From contig JAXDDX010000039.1 of assembly GCA_034670405.1 (NCBI GenBank), positions 3,624,001 to 3,688,000 on the forward strand: a stretch of DNA of 64,000 bases. Reading direction: 5' to 3'. The translations under genes were made by a program, and so were the position numbers. Numbering within the stretch: position 1 is the stretch's first letter; every line of letters begins with the position of its first letter. Origin of the DNA: Hoplostethus atlanticus. Taxonomy: Eukaryota > Chordata > Actinopteri > Trachichthyiformes > Trachichthyidae. Shown here piece by piece: positions 10,740 through 21,649 of the stretch. The notes below the pieces were generated by a model, which did no database searches, was not told the origin of the DNA, and saw only the letters and a program-made list of their open reading frames with translations.

Positions 10740-11752
10740 TGTAGCCGGTGGGACCAATCCTAAATTCCCGTCGGCATTAATTGCTTTGATACCTGCCCCT
10801 TTACACGTGTGTGTGGGTGTGTGTGGGTGTGTGTGTATATAAGCTACCAGAACAGGCGTCTTGTGGACAGCTATTGGCCGGGTCCGTCTGTTGTTACTTC
10901 CGTGTTGTCTTTGTCTGTTAGTGTTTTTAAGGATTGTGGCATAGCATGTGGTGAATCCCTGGCCTCCAGTCAATGTGCGTACTGCATCAATACAGGCAAA
11001 ACGAAGAGTGGCTGTTCTCCGTCACGATCTGGTCCTCTTTTTATTAGTCCCCTGCTAAACGGATACCTTGCGGAGACTGTGCGTTCGGCTGTTTAGCCGC
11101 TGTTCTTATTTTACCATTTATTTTACTATGCTGTTATGTGGTGTTTTAAATGTATTGTGACATAGATGCATTCTTTGTAACCAGCTTGTTGGGTGTTTTA
11201 ACCAGACCTTGTCACCCGAGGCTGGCGAGCCAACTTTTTTGTTTTTAGTGTATTTAAAAACAGGGCATCCATTAACCTGCCTAACCTAACCTGTTAAAGC
11301 CAGGGATTTTACACTGAGGGCGCTAGACCAACCTTTTACTTTGCTGTGTTTCCACGAGAGTGTGTGTGTGTGTATATGGCTGATGGCCCATACGTGGATC
11401 TATTGCAGTGATCTTAACCTTTGATGTGTAAAGTTTGTTTTACTACTTTTTTCCCTCTGTTGAGTCAGCCCCATGTGTGTTCCCCCTGGTGGCTTCAGAT
11501 TAGTGTTGTACTAGGAGTTTGGTTTTAATCTTTTATTTTTTTCATCCAGGAATGCATTTGTATATTGCTCCAATCAATAGTGTAATAAAGATAAGCTTTA
11601 TACTGAAAGGACTGTGGGTTCATTCAATTGAACACTAACCTGCTGTGGGGGAAGTTGACCGAAGCTTACTGTGAGGGTCTCCCACCCTATATTTGGGAGT
11701 GGCGTAGTCTTATGCAAACTAACCAGAGTGCTAGTAGCTCTAGGGGGTTACA
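10740..11752 (+). mobile_element. 5' LTR of a young Ty3/Gypsy element
   Basis: Begins TGTAGCCGGTGGG and ends GGGGGTTACA. It is about 1,013 bp and nearly identical to the 3' LTR (17286-18292): I see about four substitutions plus length differences in two GT microsatellites. A TATATAAG box follows the GT repeat (about 10835) and AATAAAG lies near 11583. The element is flanked by the 4-bp duplication TATG (10736-10739 and 18293-18296). Confidence 0.92.
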
Positions 11753-11754
11753 TT

Positions 11755-11772
11755 TGGCGTAGTCGGCAGGAT
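11755..11772 (+). promoter_or_regulatory. Primer binding site, tRNA-Ser type
   Basis: Two bases after the 5' LTR, TGGCGTAGTCGGCAGGAT is complementary over 18 nt to the 3' end of a vertebrate tRNA-Ser (ATCCTGCCGACTACG plus CCA), as I recall that tRNA. This is the expected place for minus-strand priming. Confidence 0.8.
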
Positions 11773-12002
11773 CTCTTTGAGTTGAGGAGTTGATTGGAGG
11801 ACTATACATTGTATTATGGGAAATGGTGTTTTAATAGCAGCATAGTATTTTTATATTTTTTTTAATTGATTGTAAAGAACAGCGGTTGGCAGCAAAGACA
11901 GTACCCCGGCGGACTGACAGCGCCCTGCGCCGTTTCTTCTAGCCCACCGCCTGGTGGCCCTCTCCTTCAATTTTGGTTGTTAGCCCGTATCACAGATCTA
12001 CC

Positions 12003-13022
12003 CATGGCGGAGGAACTGCAGAGATTACGGGCAGAGATGGCACAGCTCCGGGCTGAAAATAAAAGACTGTCGGAACGCTCATCGGAACTGGACGGTAATG
12101 CGACTGCACCCCACCTTCACAGAGGGAAGGACAAACTGTGTACCTCCCTAGGGAGAGGAGATGCCCCAAATTTTCTGGGTCTTCATCTGCTGGGGTCCTA
12201 ACTGTGGATGAGTGGGTAGAGGAGGTAGAGGGTTGCATAAGGTCGAGACATATGTCAGACTTGGACAAAGCACTATTTGTTTATGACCATTTAGAGGGGC
12301 CTGCACGTCTTGAGATTAAATTCAGGGATCGAAGTGTAAAGGAAAATGCTGAACGAATAATTGAAGTGTTACAGGAAGTGTATGGGTGTTCAAAATCCTA
12401 TGTGTCGTTGCAACAGAAATTTTTTGACCGAAAACAGAAAGAAGGAGAATCCTTGCAGGATTTCTCTCATGCCCTGATGATATTAATAGAGTGAGTTCAA
12501 ATGTGTAACTCTGAAGCTATGCCTAACCCACAGAAGTTGCTGCGAGACCAGTTTTGTGAGAATGTGAGAGACCACATGCTGCGCAGAGAGTTAAAGAGGA
12601 TGGTGAGGCAAAGTGGAGAGTTGTCCCTACTTGATGTTCGCAAAGAGGCGATCCGATGGGTTGAGGAGGGTCAGCCCAACAGAGAAAAGTATGTACGCCC
12701 CCTCCCGCACACATGTGAAACTCAAGCCACCGCTATTAGTGAGGCAGTAGAAATGTCTGAACTTTCTGAATTAAAAAGACTGGTTCTTAAACAACAAGCT
12801 CAATTGGATGCAATTACACAGACTTTAAGTTCTAATGTGGGAGCCGGTAGAGGAAGAGCCTTTTATACTAATAACAGATTTAAACGGGCTCCTGATGGCC
12901 GACCAATCTGTATTAAATGTACGCAGCCGGGTCACATTGCTCGTTACTGTATACAGAGTAACCCGCAGTTAGTTACGCAGGCTAACAACGTAACAGCACA
13001 GGCTACCCAGTCGGAAAACTAG
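12003..13022 (+). pseudogene. gag region of the young Ty3/Gypsy element (broken)
   Basis: This region encodes a gag-type protein: a leucine- and glutamate-rich start resembling a coiled coil (MAEELQRLRAEM...), a central capsid-like part, and a C-terminal CCHC zinc knuckle (CIKCTQPGHIARYC). It lies between the primer site and pol, where gag belongs. It is broken, with about two interruptions, although the element is otherwise young. Confidence 0.75.
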
Positions 13023-13033
13023 AACCCCCCAGT

Positions 13034-16000
13034 GTGCAGAGTCACACACTGGGAGGGGGGCCCTTAGACTCGGATACTAACCATACTGAAGAAATTGGTA
13101 AGTTGGTTGGGTCCTGCCCCGTGCTGGCCGTGTCAATAGGAGGGGTGGAAATCCCATGTTTACTGGACACTGGCTCCATGGTTACAACCATTACGGAAAG
13201 TTATTTTTTTGAACACTTCTCACATTTATCTGAACACGAACTTCACGATTGCAAGTGGCTGGGTCTTAAAGCAGCTAATGGGTTGGACATACCTTATCTG
13301 GGTTACGTCGAGCTCGATGTAAAGGTACTGGACCGGTGCTTACCCAGTAGGGGTGTACTGATTGTAAAAGACACACCTCATGGTATTATCAACAAGCGTA
13401 AGAAGGCTGTTCCTGGTATTCTTGGCATGAACATTATCAATGATTGTTACCACGAGCTATTCCAACAGCATGGCCCCAGATTATTTCAGAGCTCCTCGGT
13501 GCAGTTGGCCGCCCCGGCGTGGAAACGTGCACTTCGTCACTGTCAACAAACTGAGGCCATAGTAAGTTCATCCTCTGCATTTAAGGTGAGGGTTCGGGGT
13601 AAGCTTCCTATCCGTATTACTGCTGGAACACTCGCAATGGTCCCTGTTACTTGCCCCCAGGTCGCACCCATGGAGTTTCTACTGGAACCTCTCGGCCCAC
13701 TTGAAGGTTACCTCCCGGAGGGCTTACTGGTCTCCCCTGCATTGGTTCACGCGGAGCGAGGTATCCTCTATGCTCCTATTACTAATGTAGGCCAGTCTGA
13801 TGTGTGGCTAGCACCCCGCAAGGTGATTGGAACTGTGCAGGCAGTTGATGGTAGAGATATTCTGGCTGATAATTCCCCACAGATAGAACTCTCTCTGGAC
13901 GAGCCCACCCGAGAGTGTACAGCCCATATTTCTGAACAGGTTGCCGATGTAGATCAGAGTGCGCTTCCTGACATTGAGCCCCTTACTTTCCCCGGCCTTA
14001 CCACTGATGAAACTGTTCGTGCTAGGTCCCTACTGAATAGATACCAGTCCCTGTTTTCCAAAGGTGAGGGTGATTTAGGATGTACCAATCTCATTACACA
14101 TGAGATTCCACTCTTAGACGAAGCGCCCGTGCGCCAACCCTATCGGCGCATCCCTCCCTCACAGTATGAAGCCGTAAGGGCACATATCAAACAGTTACTC
14201 GATAGCCAAGTAATTAGGGAAAGTTGCAGCCCCTACTCCTCCCCCATTGTGTTAGTGATGAAGAAAGGAGGGGGCCTCCGCATGTGTGTTGATTACAGAC
14301 AGCTGAATGCCAAGACTCGTAAAGATGCATACCCACTACCTAGGATTGAAGAGTCCCTTGACGCTCTGACAGGATCCAAATGGTTTTCCACATTAGATTT
14401 GGCAAGTGGGTACAACCAAGTGGCCATGGCTGAAGCAGATCGGGCCAAAACAGCATTTTGTACTCCCTTTGGCTTGTTTGAGTTCAATCGAATGCCATTT
14501 GGTCTATGTAATGCGCCGGGGACCTTCCAGCGGTTAATGGAGCGCATGTTTGGGGACCAACGTTTCCAATCTGTCCTGCTGTACCTTGATGATGTCATTG
14601 TGTTTTCACCTACAGTCCACCAGCATCTGGAGCGCTTGGAGGAGGTCTTTTCCAGACTTAAACAACAAGGGTTGAAGGTAAAACTGTCCAAATGTCACTT
14701 CTTCCAAAAACAAGTTAAGTACTTGGGACGTGTGTCTACCGACCCGGACAAAGTGGCTGCGGTGCGGGAATGGAAGCGACCAGTACATCTGGCGGAGCTA
14801 CGCTCCTTCCTCGGTTTTGCCAGTTATTACCGCAGGTTTGTGAGAAGCTTCGCGAAGTTAGCAGCCCCCCTCCATCGTCTGGTAGCACAGCTGAAGGGAC
14901 CAAACAAGAAGGGCAAGACCCCTAAGACCCCTTTGTCTACCCCTTTGACCCCCTGCGAACAAGCATTCCTTGCCCTTAGAGAAGGGCTGATCACAGCTCC
15001 AGTCCTAGCTTATGCCGACTTTAAAAAACCCTTCATCCTTGAGGTTGATGCAAGCCATGGTGGGCTTGGTGCAGTACTTTCCCAAGAGCATGACGGTAAA
15101 CGCAGACCCATAGCCTTTGCTAGTCGAGGCCTTAGGCCAACGGAAAAGAACATGGATAATTACAGCTCCATGAAGCTAGAGTTTCTAGCACTTAAATGGG
15201 CCGTTACGGAAAAATTTCGTGAGTACCTCTTGGGTAACAAAGTCACCATCTATACAGACAACAACCCCCTCAGCCACCTGCAAACTGCTAAACTAGGAGC
15301 ACTGGAGCAGCGATGGGCTTCCCAATTGGCTTCCTTCGATTACACGCTGGAGTATCGTCCTGGTCGTAATAATGGAAACGCGGATGCCTTGTCTAGACAG
15401 TATGTTGAACGGTTCGCCTCCGGGACTGCCATTCCCCCAACTTTGCATCACTCCCCATCCGCTGGCCCCATTGTTCTCCAGGAAGCACACATCCATGAGA
15501 TTGCAGCATTGCCTGGTTATTCACAGCTAGAGTTGTCTTCTTTACAGAGCCAAGATCCAACTATTGGCCCGGTGTGGACATACTGGCGAGAACATCGGAC
15601 TCCGGGGCCGGAGGAACGCAAACACCTGAGTCAGGAGACCAGAGAACTGTTTCGCCAGTGGGGACGTTTGGTGGAAAGGGAAGGTGTGCTGTACCGGCTA
15701 ATCTACCCTCCAGGTGGTGGCAAAGAAGTGTTCCAGGTCCTACTACCACAATGCCTGAAAGAGGAAGTGTTCAAGAGTGTGCATGATGGTCATGGACACC
15801 AGGGTGTTGACCGCACCCTACAACTTATCCGGGACCGTGGTTATTGGTCAGGTATGTCCAAAGACGTGGAAAAATGGTGTCGTAACTGTGAACGGTGTGT
15901 CCTGGCAAAGCAAGGCCCTAAAGTTCGATCATACAGAGGAAGTCTACAGGCATCTCAACCCAATGAACTCCTGGCAATGGACTTTACTGTGTTAGAACCA

Positions 16001-17140
16001 GCCAGTGATGGAAGAGAGAATGTCTTAGTGCTTACTGACGTATTTTCCAAATTTACACAGGCTATACCAACCAGAGACCAGCGAGCCAGCACTGTGGCAG
16101 ATGTGCTGGTGAAACAGTGGTTTCACCTGTTTGGCGCGCCAAGCCGTCTCCATTCCGACCAAGGCAGGAATTTTGAGAGCAAAGTGATAAAACAGTTGTG
16201 TAACATCTATGGAGTCAAGAAAAGCCGGACTACTCCGTACCATCCCGAAGGTAATGGACAGTGTGAGCGGTTCAACCGCACACTCCACGACCTCCTTCGC
16301 ACCATACCACCGGAAAAGAAGAGACGTTGGCCACAATATCTCTCACAGGTAACCTATTCCTACAACACCACTGCTCATCAATCGACTGGAATCACCCCAC
16401 ACTATATCATGTTTGGCCGTGAACCCCAGCTACCGGTGGACTTCCTCCTTGGTGCCAACAAAGAAGAGCCCCATGAGGAAACTCCAGAGGAGTGGATACG
16501 ACAACATCAAGACTGTTTGAGGGGGGTACATGACCATGTTCGACAGCAATTGGAAGCCAAAGCCGAAAAGCGAAACCAAAAGCATAACCAGCAGGTGACC
16601 GATCCTGGCCTGGAAAACGGGCAACTAGTCTACGTGAAAAATCACCAGGTACGAGGGAGAAACAAGATCCAGGATTTTTGGGATTCCCGTCTCTACAGAA
16701 TTGTAAACAGACCTCAGGACAATGGAGTGGTGTATGCAATCGTCCCTGCTAATGAAGATGGCCCTGTTCGCCGAGTACATCGGGGTGAGTTGAGGATTGC
16801 ACCAAGAAAGGAACTCGACGCCCAACCCGGGAGTCCATTTCCGGGGGTGCCTGATTCTGTGTCTCCTACGGACATGTGCGACTCCGAAGAGGAGTCTATG
16901 ATTATGGTCCTGGAAGAGGACGAGAGAAGAGACTCTGTGATGCTAGTGCCCGAACTCGTGAGTGGTACAGAGACCAGTGGAAACCCACAGGATCCTGGGA
17001 GCCCCGTGCAGGACTACGAAAGCAACTCAGAAGCGAGTGAAGATACACCAGGCCAAGTATCCCCATCGGCCCCTGCCCTACGCCGCAGCGGTCGAAGCAC
17101 TGCCGGTCTCCACTCCAACCCTCATCGGTTGCCATACTAG
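13034..17140 (+). CDS. pol: pol polyprotein of the young Ty3/Gypsy element
   Basis: One continuous frame of 1,368 codons. Domain order is aspartic protease (DTG near residue 45), reverse transcriptase (YLDDV near 517), RNase H (LEVDAS near 670), integrase with an HHCC zinc domain (from about 919) and the D,D,E core (AMDFT near 981, HSDQG near 1041, E near 1077), then an acidic C-terminal tail. Protease-RT-RNase H-integrase is the Ty3/Gypsy order. The product would copy the element RNA and insert the cDNA. The frame looks whole here, but the neighbouring gag is broken, so the copy as a whole is defective. Confidence 0.93.
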   Translation: MQSHTLGGGPLDSDTNHTEEIGKLVGSCPVLAVSIGGVEIPCLLDTGSMVTTITESYFFEHFSHLSEHELHDCKWLGLKAANGLDIPYLGYVELDVKVLDRCLPSRGVLIVKDTPHGIINKRKKAVPGILGMNIINDCYHELFQQHGPRLFQSSSVQLAAPAWKRALRHCQQTEAIVSSSSAFKVRVRGKLPIRITAGTLAMVPVTCPQVAPMEFLLEPLGPLEGYLPEGLLVSPALVHAERGILYAPITNVGQSDVWLAPRKVIGTVQAVDGRDILADNSPQIELSLDEPTRECTAHISEQVADVDQSALPDIEPLTFPGLTTDETVRARSLLNRYQSLFSKGEGDLGCTNLITHEIPLLDEAPVRQPYRRIPPSQYEAVRAHIKQLLDSQVIRESCSPYSSPIVLVMKKGGGLRMCVDYRQLNAKTRKDAYPLPRIEESLDALTGSKWFSTLDLASGYNQVAMAEADRAKTAFCTPFGLFEFNRMPFGLCNAPGTFQRLMERMFGDQRFQSVLLYLDDVIVFSPTVHQHLERLEEVFSRLKQQGLKVKLSKCHFFQKQVKYLGRVSTDPDKVAAVREWKRPVHLAELRSFLGFASYYRRFVRSFAKLAAPLHRLVAQLKGPNKKGKTPKTPLSTPLTPCEQAFLALREGLITAPVLAYADFKKPFILEVDASHGGLGAVLSQEHDGKRRPIAFASRGLRPTEKNMDNYSSMKLEFLALKWAVTEKFREYLLGNKVTIYTDNNPLSHLQTAKLGALEQRWASQLASFDYTLEYRPGRNNGNADALSRQYVERFASGTAIPPTLHHSPSAGPIVLQEAHIHEIAALPGYSQLELSSLQSQDPTIGPVWTYWREHRTPGPEERKHLSQETRELFRQWGRLVEREGVLYRLIYPPGGGKEVFQVLLPQCLKEEVFKSVHDGHGHQGVDRTLQLIRDRGYWSGMSKDVEKWCRNCERCVLAKQGPKVRSYRGSLQASQPNELLAMDFTVLEPASDGRENVLVLTDVFSKFTQAIPTRDQRASTVADVLVKQWFHLFGAPSRLHSDQGRNFESKVIKQLCNIYGVKKSRTTPYHPEGNGQCERFNRTLHDLLRTIPPEKKRRWPQYLSQVTYSYNTTAHQSTGITPHYIMFGREPQLPVDFLLGANKEEPHEETPEEWIRQHQDCLRGVHDHVRQQLEAKAEKRNQKHNQQVTDPGLENGQLVYVKNHQVRGRNKIQDFWDSRLYRIVNRPQDNGVVYAIVPANEDGPVRRVHRGELRIAPRKELDAQPGSPFPGVPDSVSPTDMCDSEEESMIMVLEEDERRDSVMLVPELVSGTETSGNPQDPGSPVQDYESNSEASEDTPGQVSPSAPALRRSGRSTAGLHSNPHRLPY

Positions 17141-17272
17141 ATGAGAACCAACTAGTCACCAACATAATGGGTGTGAGTCAGGGGGCTGAAAGTTCCAGTA
17201 CAGGGAGTCTAGTGTAGTAGTCCCCGCTGGGCCGTTTTTCAGTAAGTCCATCGTCGGGGCGCCGATGCATTT

Positions 17273-17285
17273 TAGGGGGGGCGAG
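17273..17285 (+). promoter_or_regulatory. Polypurine tract of the young Gypsy element
   Basis: A purine-rich AGGGGGGGCGAG run directly precedes the 3' LTR, at the expected site for plus-strand priming. Confidence 0.75.
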
Positions 17286-18292
17286 TGTAGCCGGTGGGAC
17301 CAATCCTAAATTCTCGTCGGCATTAATTGCTTTGATACCTGCCCCTTTACACGTGTGTGTGTGGGTGTGTGTGTATATAAGCTACCAGAACAGGCGTCTT
17401 GTGGACAGCTATTGGCCGGGTCCGTCTGTTGTTACTTCCGTGTTGTCTTTGCCTGTTAGTGTTTTTTAGGATTGTGGCATAGCATGTGGTGAATCCCTGG
17501 CCTCCAGTCAATGTGCGTACTGCATCAATACAGGCAAAACGAAGAGTGGCTGTTCTCCGTCACGATCTGGTCCTCTTTTTATTAGTCCCCTGCTAAACGG
17601 ATACCTTGCAGAGACTGTGCGTTCGGCTGTTTAGCCGCTGTTCTTATTTTACCATTTATTTTACTATGCTGTTATGTGGTGTTTTAAATGTATTGTGACA
17701 TAGATGCATTCTTTGTAACCAGCTTGTTGGGTGTTTTAACCAGACCTTGTCACCCGAGGCTGGCGAGCCAACTTTTTTGTTTTTAGTGTATTTAAAAACA
17801 GGGCATCCATTAACCTGCCTAACCTAACCTGTTAAAGCCAGGGATTTTACACTGAGGGCGCTAGACCAACCTTTTACTTTGCTGTGTTTCCACGAGAGTG
17901 TGTGTGTGTGTGTATATGGCTGATGGCCCATACGTGGATCTATTGCAGTGATCTTAACCTTTGATGTGTAAAGTTTGTTTTACTACTTTTTTCCCTCTGT
18001 TGAGTCAGCCCCATGTGTGTTCCCCCTGGTGGCTTCAGATTAGTGTTGTACTAGGAGTTTGGTTTTAATCTTTTATTTTTTTCATCCAGGAATGCATTTG
18101 TATATTGCTCCAATCAATAGTGTAATAAAGATAAGCTTTATACTGAAAGGACTGTGGGTTCATTCAATTGAACACTAACCTGCTGTGGGGGAAGTTGACC
18201 GAAGCTTACTGTGAGGGTCTCCCACCCTATATTTGGGAGTGGCGTAGTCTTATGCAAACTAACCAGAGTGCTAGTAGCTCTAGGGGGTTACA
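17286..18292 (+). mobile_element. 3' LTR of the young Ty3/Gypsy element
   Basis: About 1,007 bp, starting TGTAGCCGGTGGG and ending GGGGGTTACA, followed by the target duplication TATG. At about 0.4% substitution from the 5' LTR the insertion is recent. With commonly assumed neutral rates this is under roughly a million years, but the rate is an assumption. Confidence 0.92.
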
Positions 18293-19480
18293 TATGGATT
18301 ACCTTGAACTTGAAAGATTCCAGTGCTAGATACCAACGGGTGATCCGCGTGTTGTGTTGGTATCCTTCATGCGGTGGAGCCATTGGAGTGGGGCATGGTC
18401 CGAACAGAGGGTGAATGAGCGCCCCAGGAGGTAGTAACGGAGTGCGCTGACTGCCAGGTGGCCTGATGGCCAGGCACTCCTTCTATTTGGTGCTGTACTT
18501 CGCGTCCCTCTCTGAGAGCTTCCAGCTAAGGTACAGCACCAGACAGTCAGCACTCTATTCGATGCATCTGTCTGTATGACAAAGAGAGAGAAAAGTCAGG
18601 TGTGTGAAGCAATGGCTTCCCACAGAGGGCCTGCTTAACCCTCTCAAATGCCAGCCGGAAATGCTCCGTCCACTGGATTGGATCTGAGGCCACCTTTCGG
18701 GTCAGGTCAGTCAGGGGACTGGTCAGCTCCAAGAAGGCGAGGACGTCCCCGCCTGTAGTAATCGGCCAGTCCCAGGAATGCCCTCACCTCCTTTTTAGAC
18801 TTGGGCACTGGGCAGGCCACAATCACCACCACAGTTAGTTTTATCTAACTGAGGCCGCACCAGCCCATCGCCCAAGTGGTACCCCAGATACCGTACCTCC
18901 CACCGTCCAACCATACACTTCTACGGGTTGGCTGTGAGCCCGGCCTGCCTCAGGGACTCAAGGACCACCGCCACCTGCCGCATACACGGCGTGGGGACGT
19001 AGCACCCAGTCCATGACGCGTTGAAAGGTGGCTGGGGCCCCAAACAACCGGAATGGAAGTGTCACAAATTTGTACAAACCATTCGGCGTGGAAAAGACGT
19101 TTTTCCCTGGACTCTTGTGACAAGGGAATCTGCCAGTAGCCCTTGGTCAAATCCAGCGTTGTGAAAAATGTAGCGGTGCCGAGGCGATCCAGGAGCTCGT
19201 TGACCCGAGGCATTGGATAGGCATCAAACTTGCAGTAGTCCACACAGAACCAGATAGACCCATCAGGCTTGAGGACAAGCACGATGAACTGGTGCCGGTG
19301 CCCCTCAGGCGTGTGGCCCAGGTGGACCAGGACAGCCCGCTTGATGGCCGGCGTCCTCTAGGACGCCGGCAGGCTGTCTCATCGGGCTTCCCCAGTGAGA
19401 AGGGGGAGCAAGTGCACAGCCCACTCCACCTCCGACCACCCACAGGCTGACGCTGTCCCCTCAAAGATGTCCAGGAAGGC
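18293..19480 (-). mobile_element. Old Ty3/Gypsy relic, right part
   Basis: The minus strand encodes RNase H pieces (CSDHAPLQWLHRMKDTNT) and reverse-transcriptase pieces (VLKPDGSIWFCVDY, DAYPMPRVNELLDRLG, TLDLTKGYWQIPLS). Several frame breaks and missing stretches mark it as old. It continues across the young element into 10536-10739. A second, shorter copy of its 5' part is at 28246-28500. Confidence 0.8.
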
Positions 19481-19830
19481 ATTTAAAGGGGCATGTGACA
19501 AATGTCTTGGCCACGAGAGGGATCAGATGGACAGAATGGACACAGAGAGGATGGGAGAGACAGATGGCTTTACTTCGTGGAACACAAAAAGTGCAGGTTA
19601 CTCAGACTTTTCAGTCAGTTTATGAAAAACTCCTGCCTTCACAGGCAGAGCGTGGCTGCCATCTCTTGTGCGTATCAGTCTCCCAACCCAGCTTCACTGT
19701 GAGAGGTCACCCTAGAGAAACACATTCTAAGAGAGAATTTATATGGGGACAAAATATTCCTGCTCTAAGGGCTGAAACCATTTGATGTAAAATAGGAAGA
19801 GTAATGGGGTGCCTGGAATCAGGAACAGGA
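19481..19830. repeat. Dispersed repeat shared with 28500-28870 and 10320-10500
   Basis: Contains AAAGGGGCATGTGA, an AGAGGGAT block and CTTTTCAGTCAG-type segments found at all three places. It sits between Gypsy and DIRS-type relics and may be untranslated or terminal sequence of one of them. No coding capacity. Confidence 0.6.
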
Positions 19831-20650
19831 GGAGAAATCTTTTAATAATTTAATAATTTGTTTTATGTCACCTGTTTCTTTAATACTGTTTTCATTTTGT
19901 GGGTTTTTTGTTTCTAAAATAAAGAAAATCTCAAAGACATAAAGCTATGCAGTTTCTGTGTGAGTGTATGAACACAATGATTGGTGGTGGAATTGGCTGC
20001 GATGCAAGGGGCACCAGCTAAAATCTTGCCTAGGGAACCAAATTGCTCTGGCACTAGTCATCTGTTAGTACTTAGATCTAACAAGTTGCAACTCAATTTA
20101 GGCCCAACATAATAATAAAGTTACACAATGTACAAAGCAAAAAGAGCCACATCTGCATCACTCCTCAGTCCCTTGTTTGAGTGCTTTTCACTCTACTTTT
20201 GGCTCGAAGACGCTTTACTTTTGAGTGATGTTGTTGCACTAGATTATGAACAGGGACTTTTATTTTTATTGGTATGTGCATAGGAATAATGCTACCTTAA
20301 TTGCATAGGTATTTTATTTTGAAGGACAGGGTGAACATGTCATTGTTTGAGGGTGATTTCCTGGTTTGAAAACCCAAAAGACATTGCGCAATATTGATGT
20401 CTTAAATCGTTTTTCAGAATATATGCCTAAACAAAGCTAACATTCGTCCTCTTGGCTACTTGCATTCAGTGCAGAAGACGCAGTAGAGCACCTTGAGCAA
20501 GAGTGACTGTGAGACTGTATCAACACCATTGTTTTCTACTATTCCAATGCAGACCATTGTGAATAAAACCCATTCATCGAACCAGTCGTGGCAGTGTCTG
20601 TTGTGATTGCCAGGTCTGTGAAGCTGTGAATACAGCACTAAAGTACACTG
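19831..20650. other. Unassigned spacer
   Basis: AT-rich sequence with no gene, RNA gene or recognised transposon end. An AATAAAG-like signal near 19918 has no clear transcript attached. Confidence 0.4.
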
Positions 20651-20654
20651 CAGG

Positions 20655-21030
20655 ATGAACAAACTTTGTTTCAAATGTCTGTCCCCAGGACACATCAGTA
20701 TCTACTGTGAACAGGTCACTCATTCTCCGGCCCACAATCAGGCTGGTTTGGCTCAGGGAAACTAGATAGCCTCCATTCGAAGGAGGGAAATGTGGGGCTG
20801 CACTTGAAGGCAGGACAGTGATTTTTCAGAATACAACTAGAACGTCCAAGAGTGACAGTCTGTTTTTCACCACTGTATTAGCTGGTGACAAGGTTGAGCT
20901 ACAGGATGTTGGATAGTGGTCCATGGCTACTCTGCATGCTGATGTTGTACCTCAGTTGAGGGAGGCAGGAGTTGTAGAGGGTGACATAATTATTCCAACA
21001 GACTTGTGGGGTGTGGTGGCAAACAGACAA
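20655..21030 (+). mobile_element. LTR-retroelement relic, nucleocapsid and protease fragments
   Basis: The plus strand reads a CCHC zinc knuckle (CFKCLSPGHISIYC) and, further on, a protease-like stretch (TVLAGDKVEL, then ATLHADVVPQLREAG). It is a broken fragment in more than one frame. The end of the gag part resembles that of the relic at 43723-44340, suggesting one family. Confidence 0.6.
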
Positions 21031-21640
21031 GTCTAGTAGGGATATTCTGACTGATTGACTCCAAATGTTTATTTTCTATAAGGTTTTCTCAGTGGCTTCC
21101 AGTAGCCTTATATCCATTCCTAATAGTTATGTATCTAAATGGCCACATGTCCACGGCCACGGTCAAAACGGACCCACTTTTGGGTCATGACCCTCACAGC
21201 CCTACAATGGCATACATCGGCAACTTTTTACAACATGACTAGGGTCTGAATTTCATATTAACATACACTATACCCATAAATGGTAGTAAATAATATAATA
21301 ACCACTAGACTAGTACTAGCCTACCAGAAATACTTTTGCCAGGACAGCAGATAAACATTAATTATTTTGCAAAACATTTCTCTCAATTTCACAATGAAAA
21401 GTTCTGAAATCTCAGAAAAGTGTTTCAGTGTGATGTTTTGAAGCATCCCGTCCTCACTACATCATTGTTGTGTTTCAAACACAGGATTGTTATGGTGCAC
21501 GGCCAAGAGTAGGCAGCCTATGAATTACTGTAAATTGAGAAGAACTCAGTATCGGTACTGGGATTGGCCAATCTACTTAACAAAGTACTCACTTTGTTAA
21601 AAATTGAGTACTAAATTGGTATCGGTGCAGCACAATTTAA
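21031..21640. other. Unassigned spacer 3' of gene A
   Basis: No reading frame or repeat was recognised. It would contain the 3' untranslated end and downstream flank of receptor gene A. Confidence 0.35.
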
Positions 21641-21649
21641 GACTGTTTT

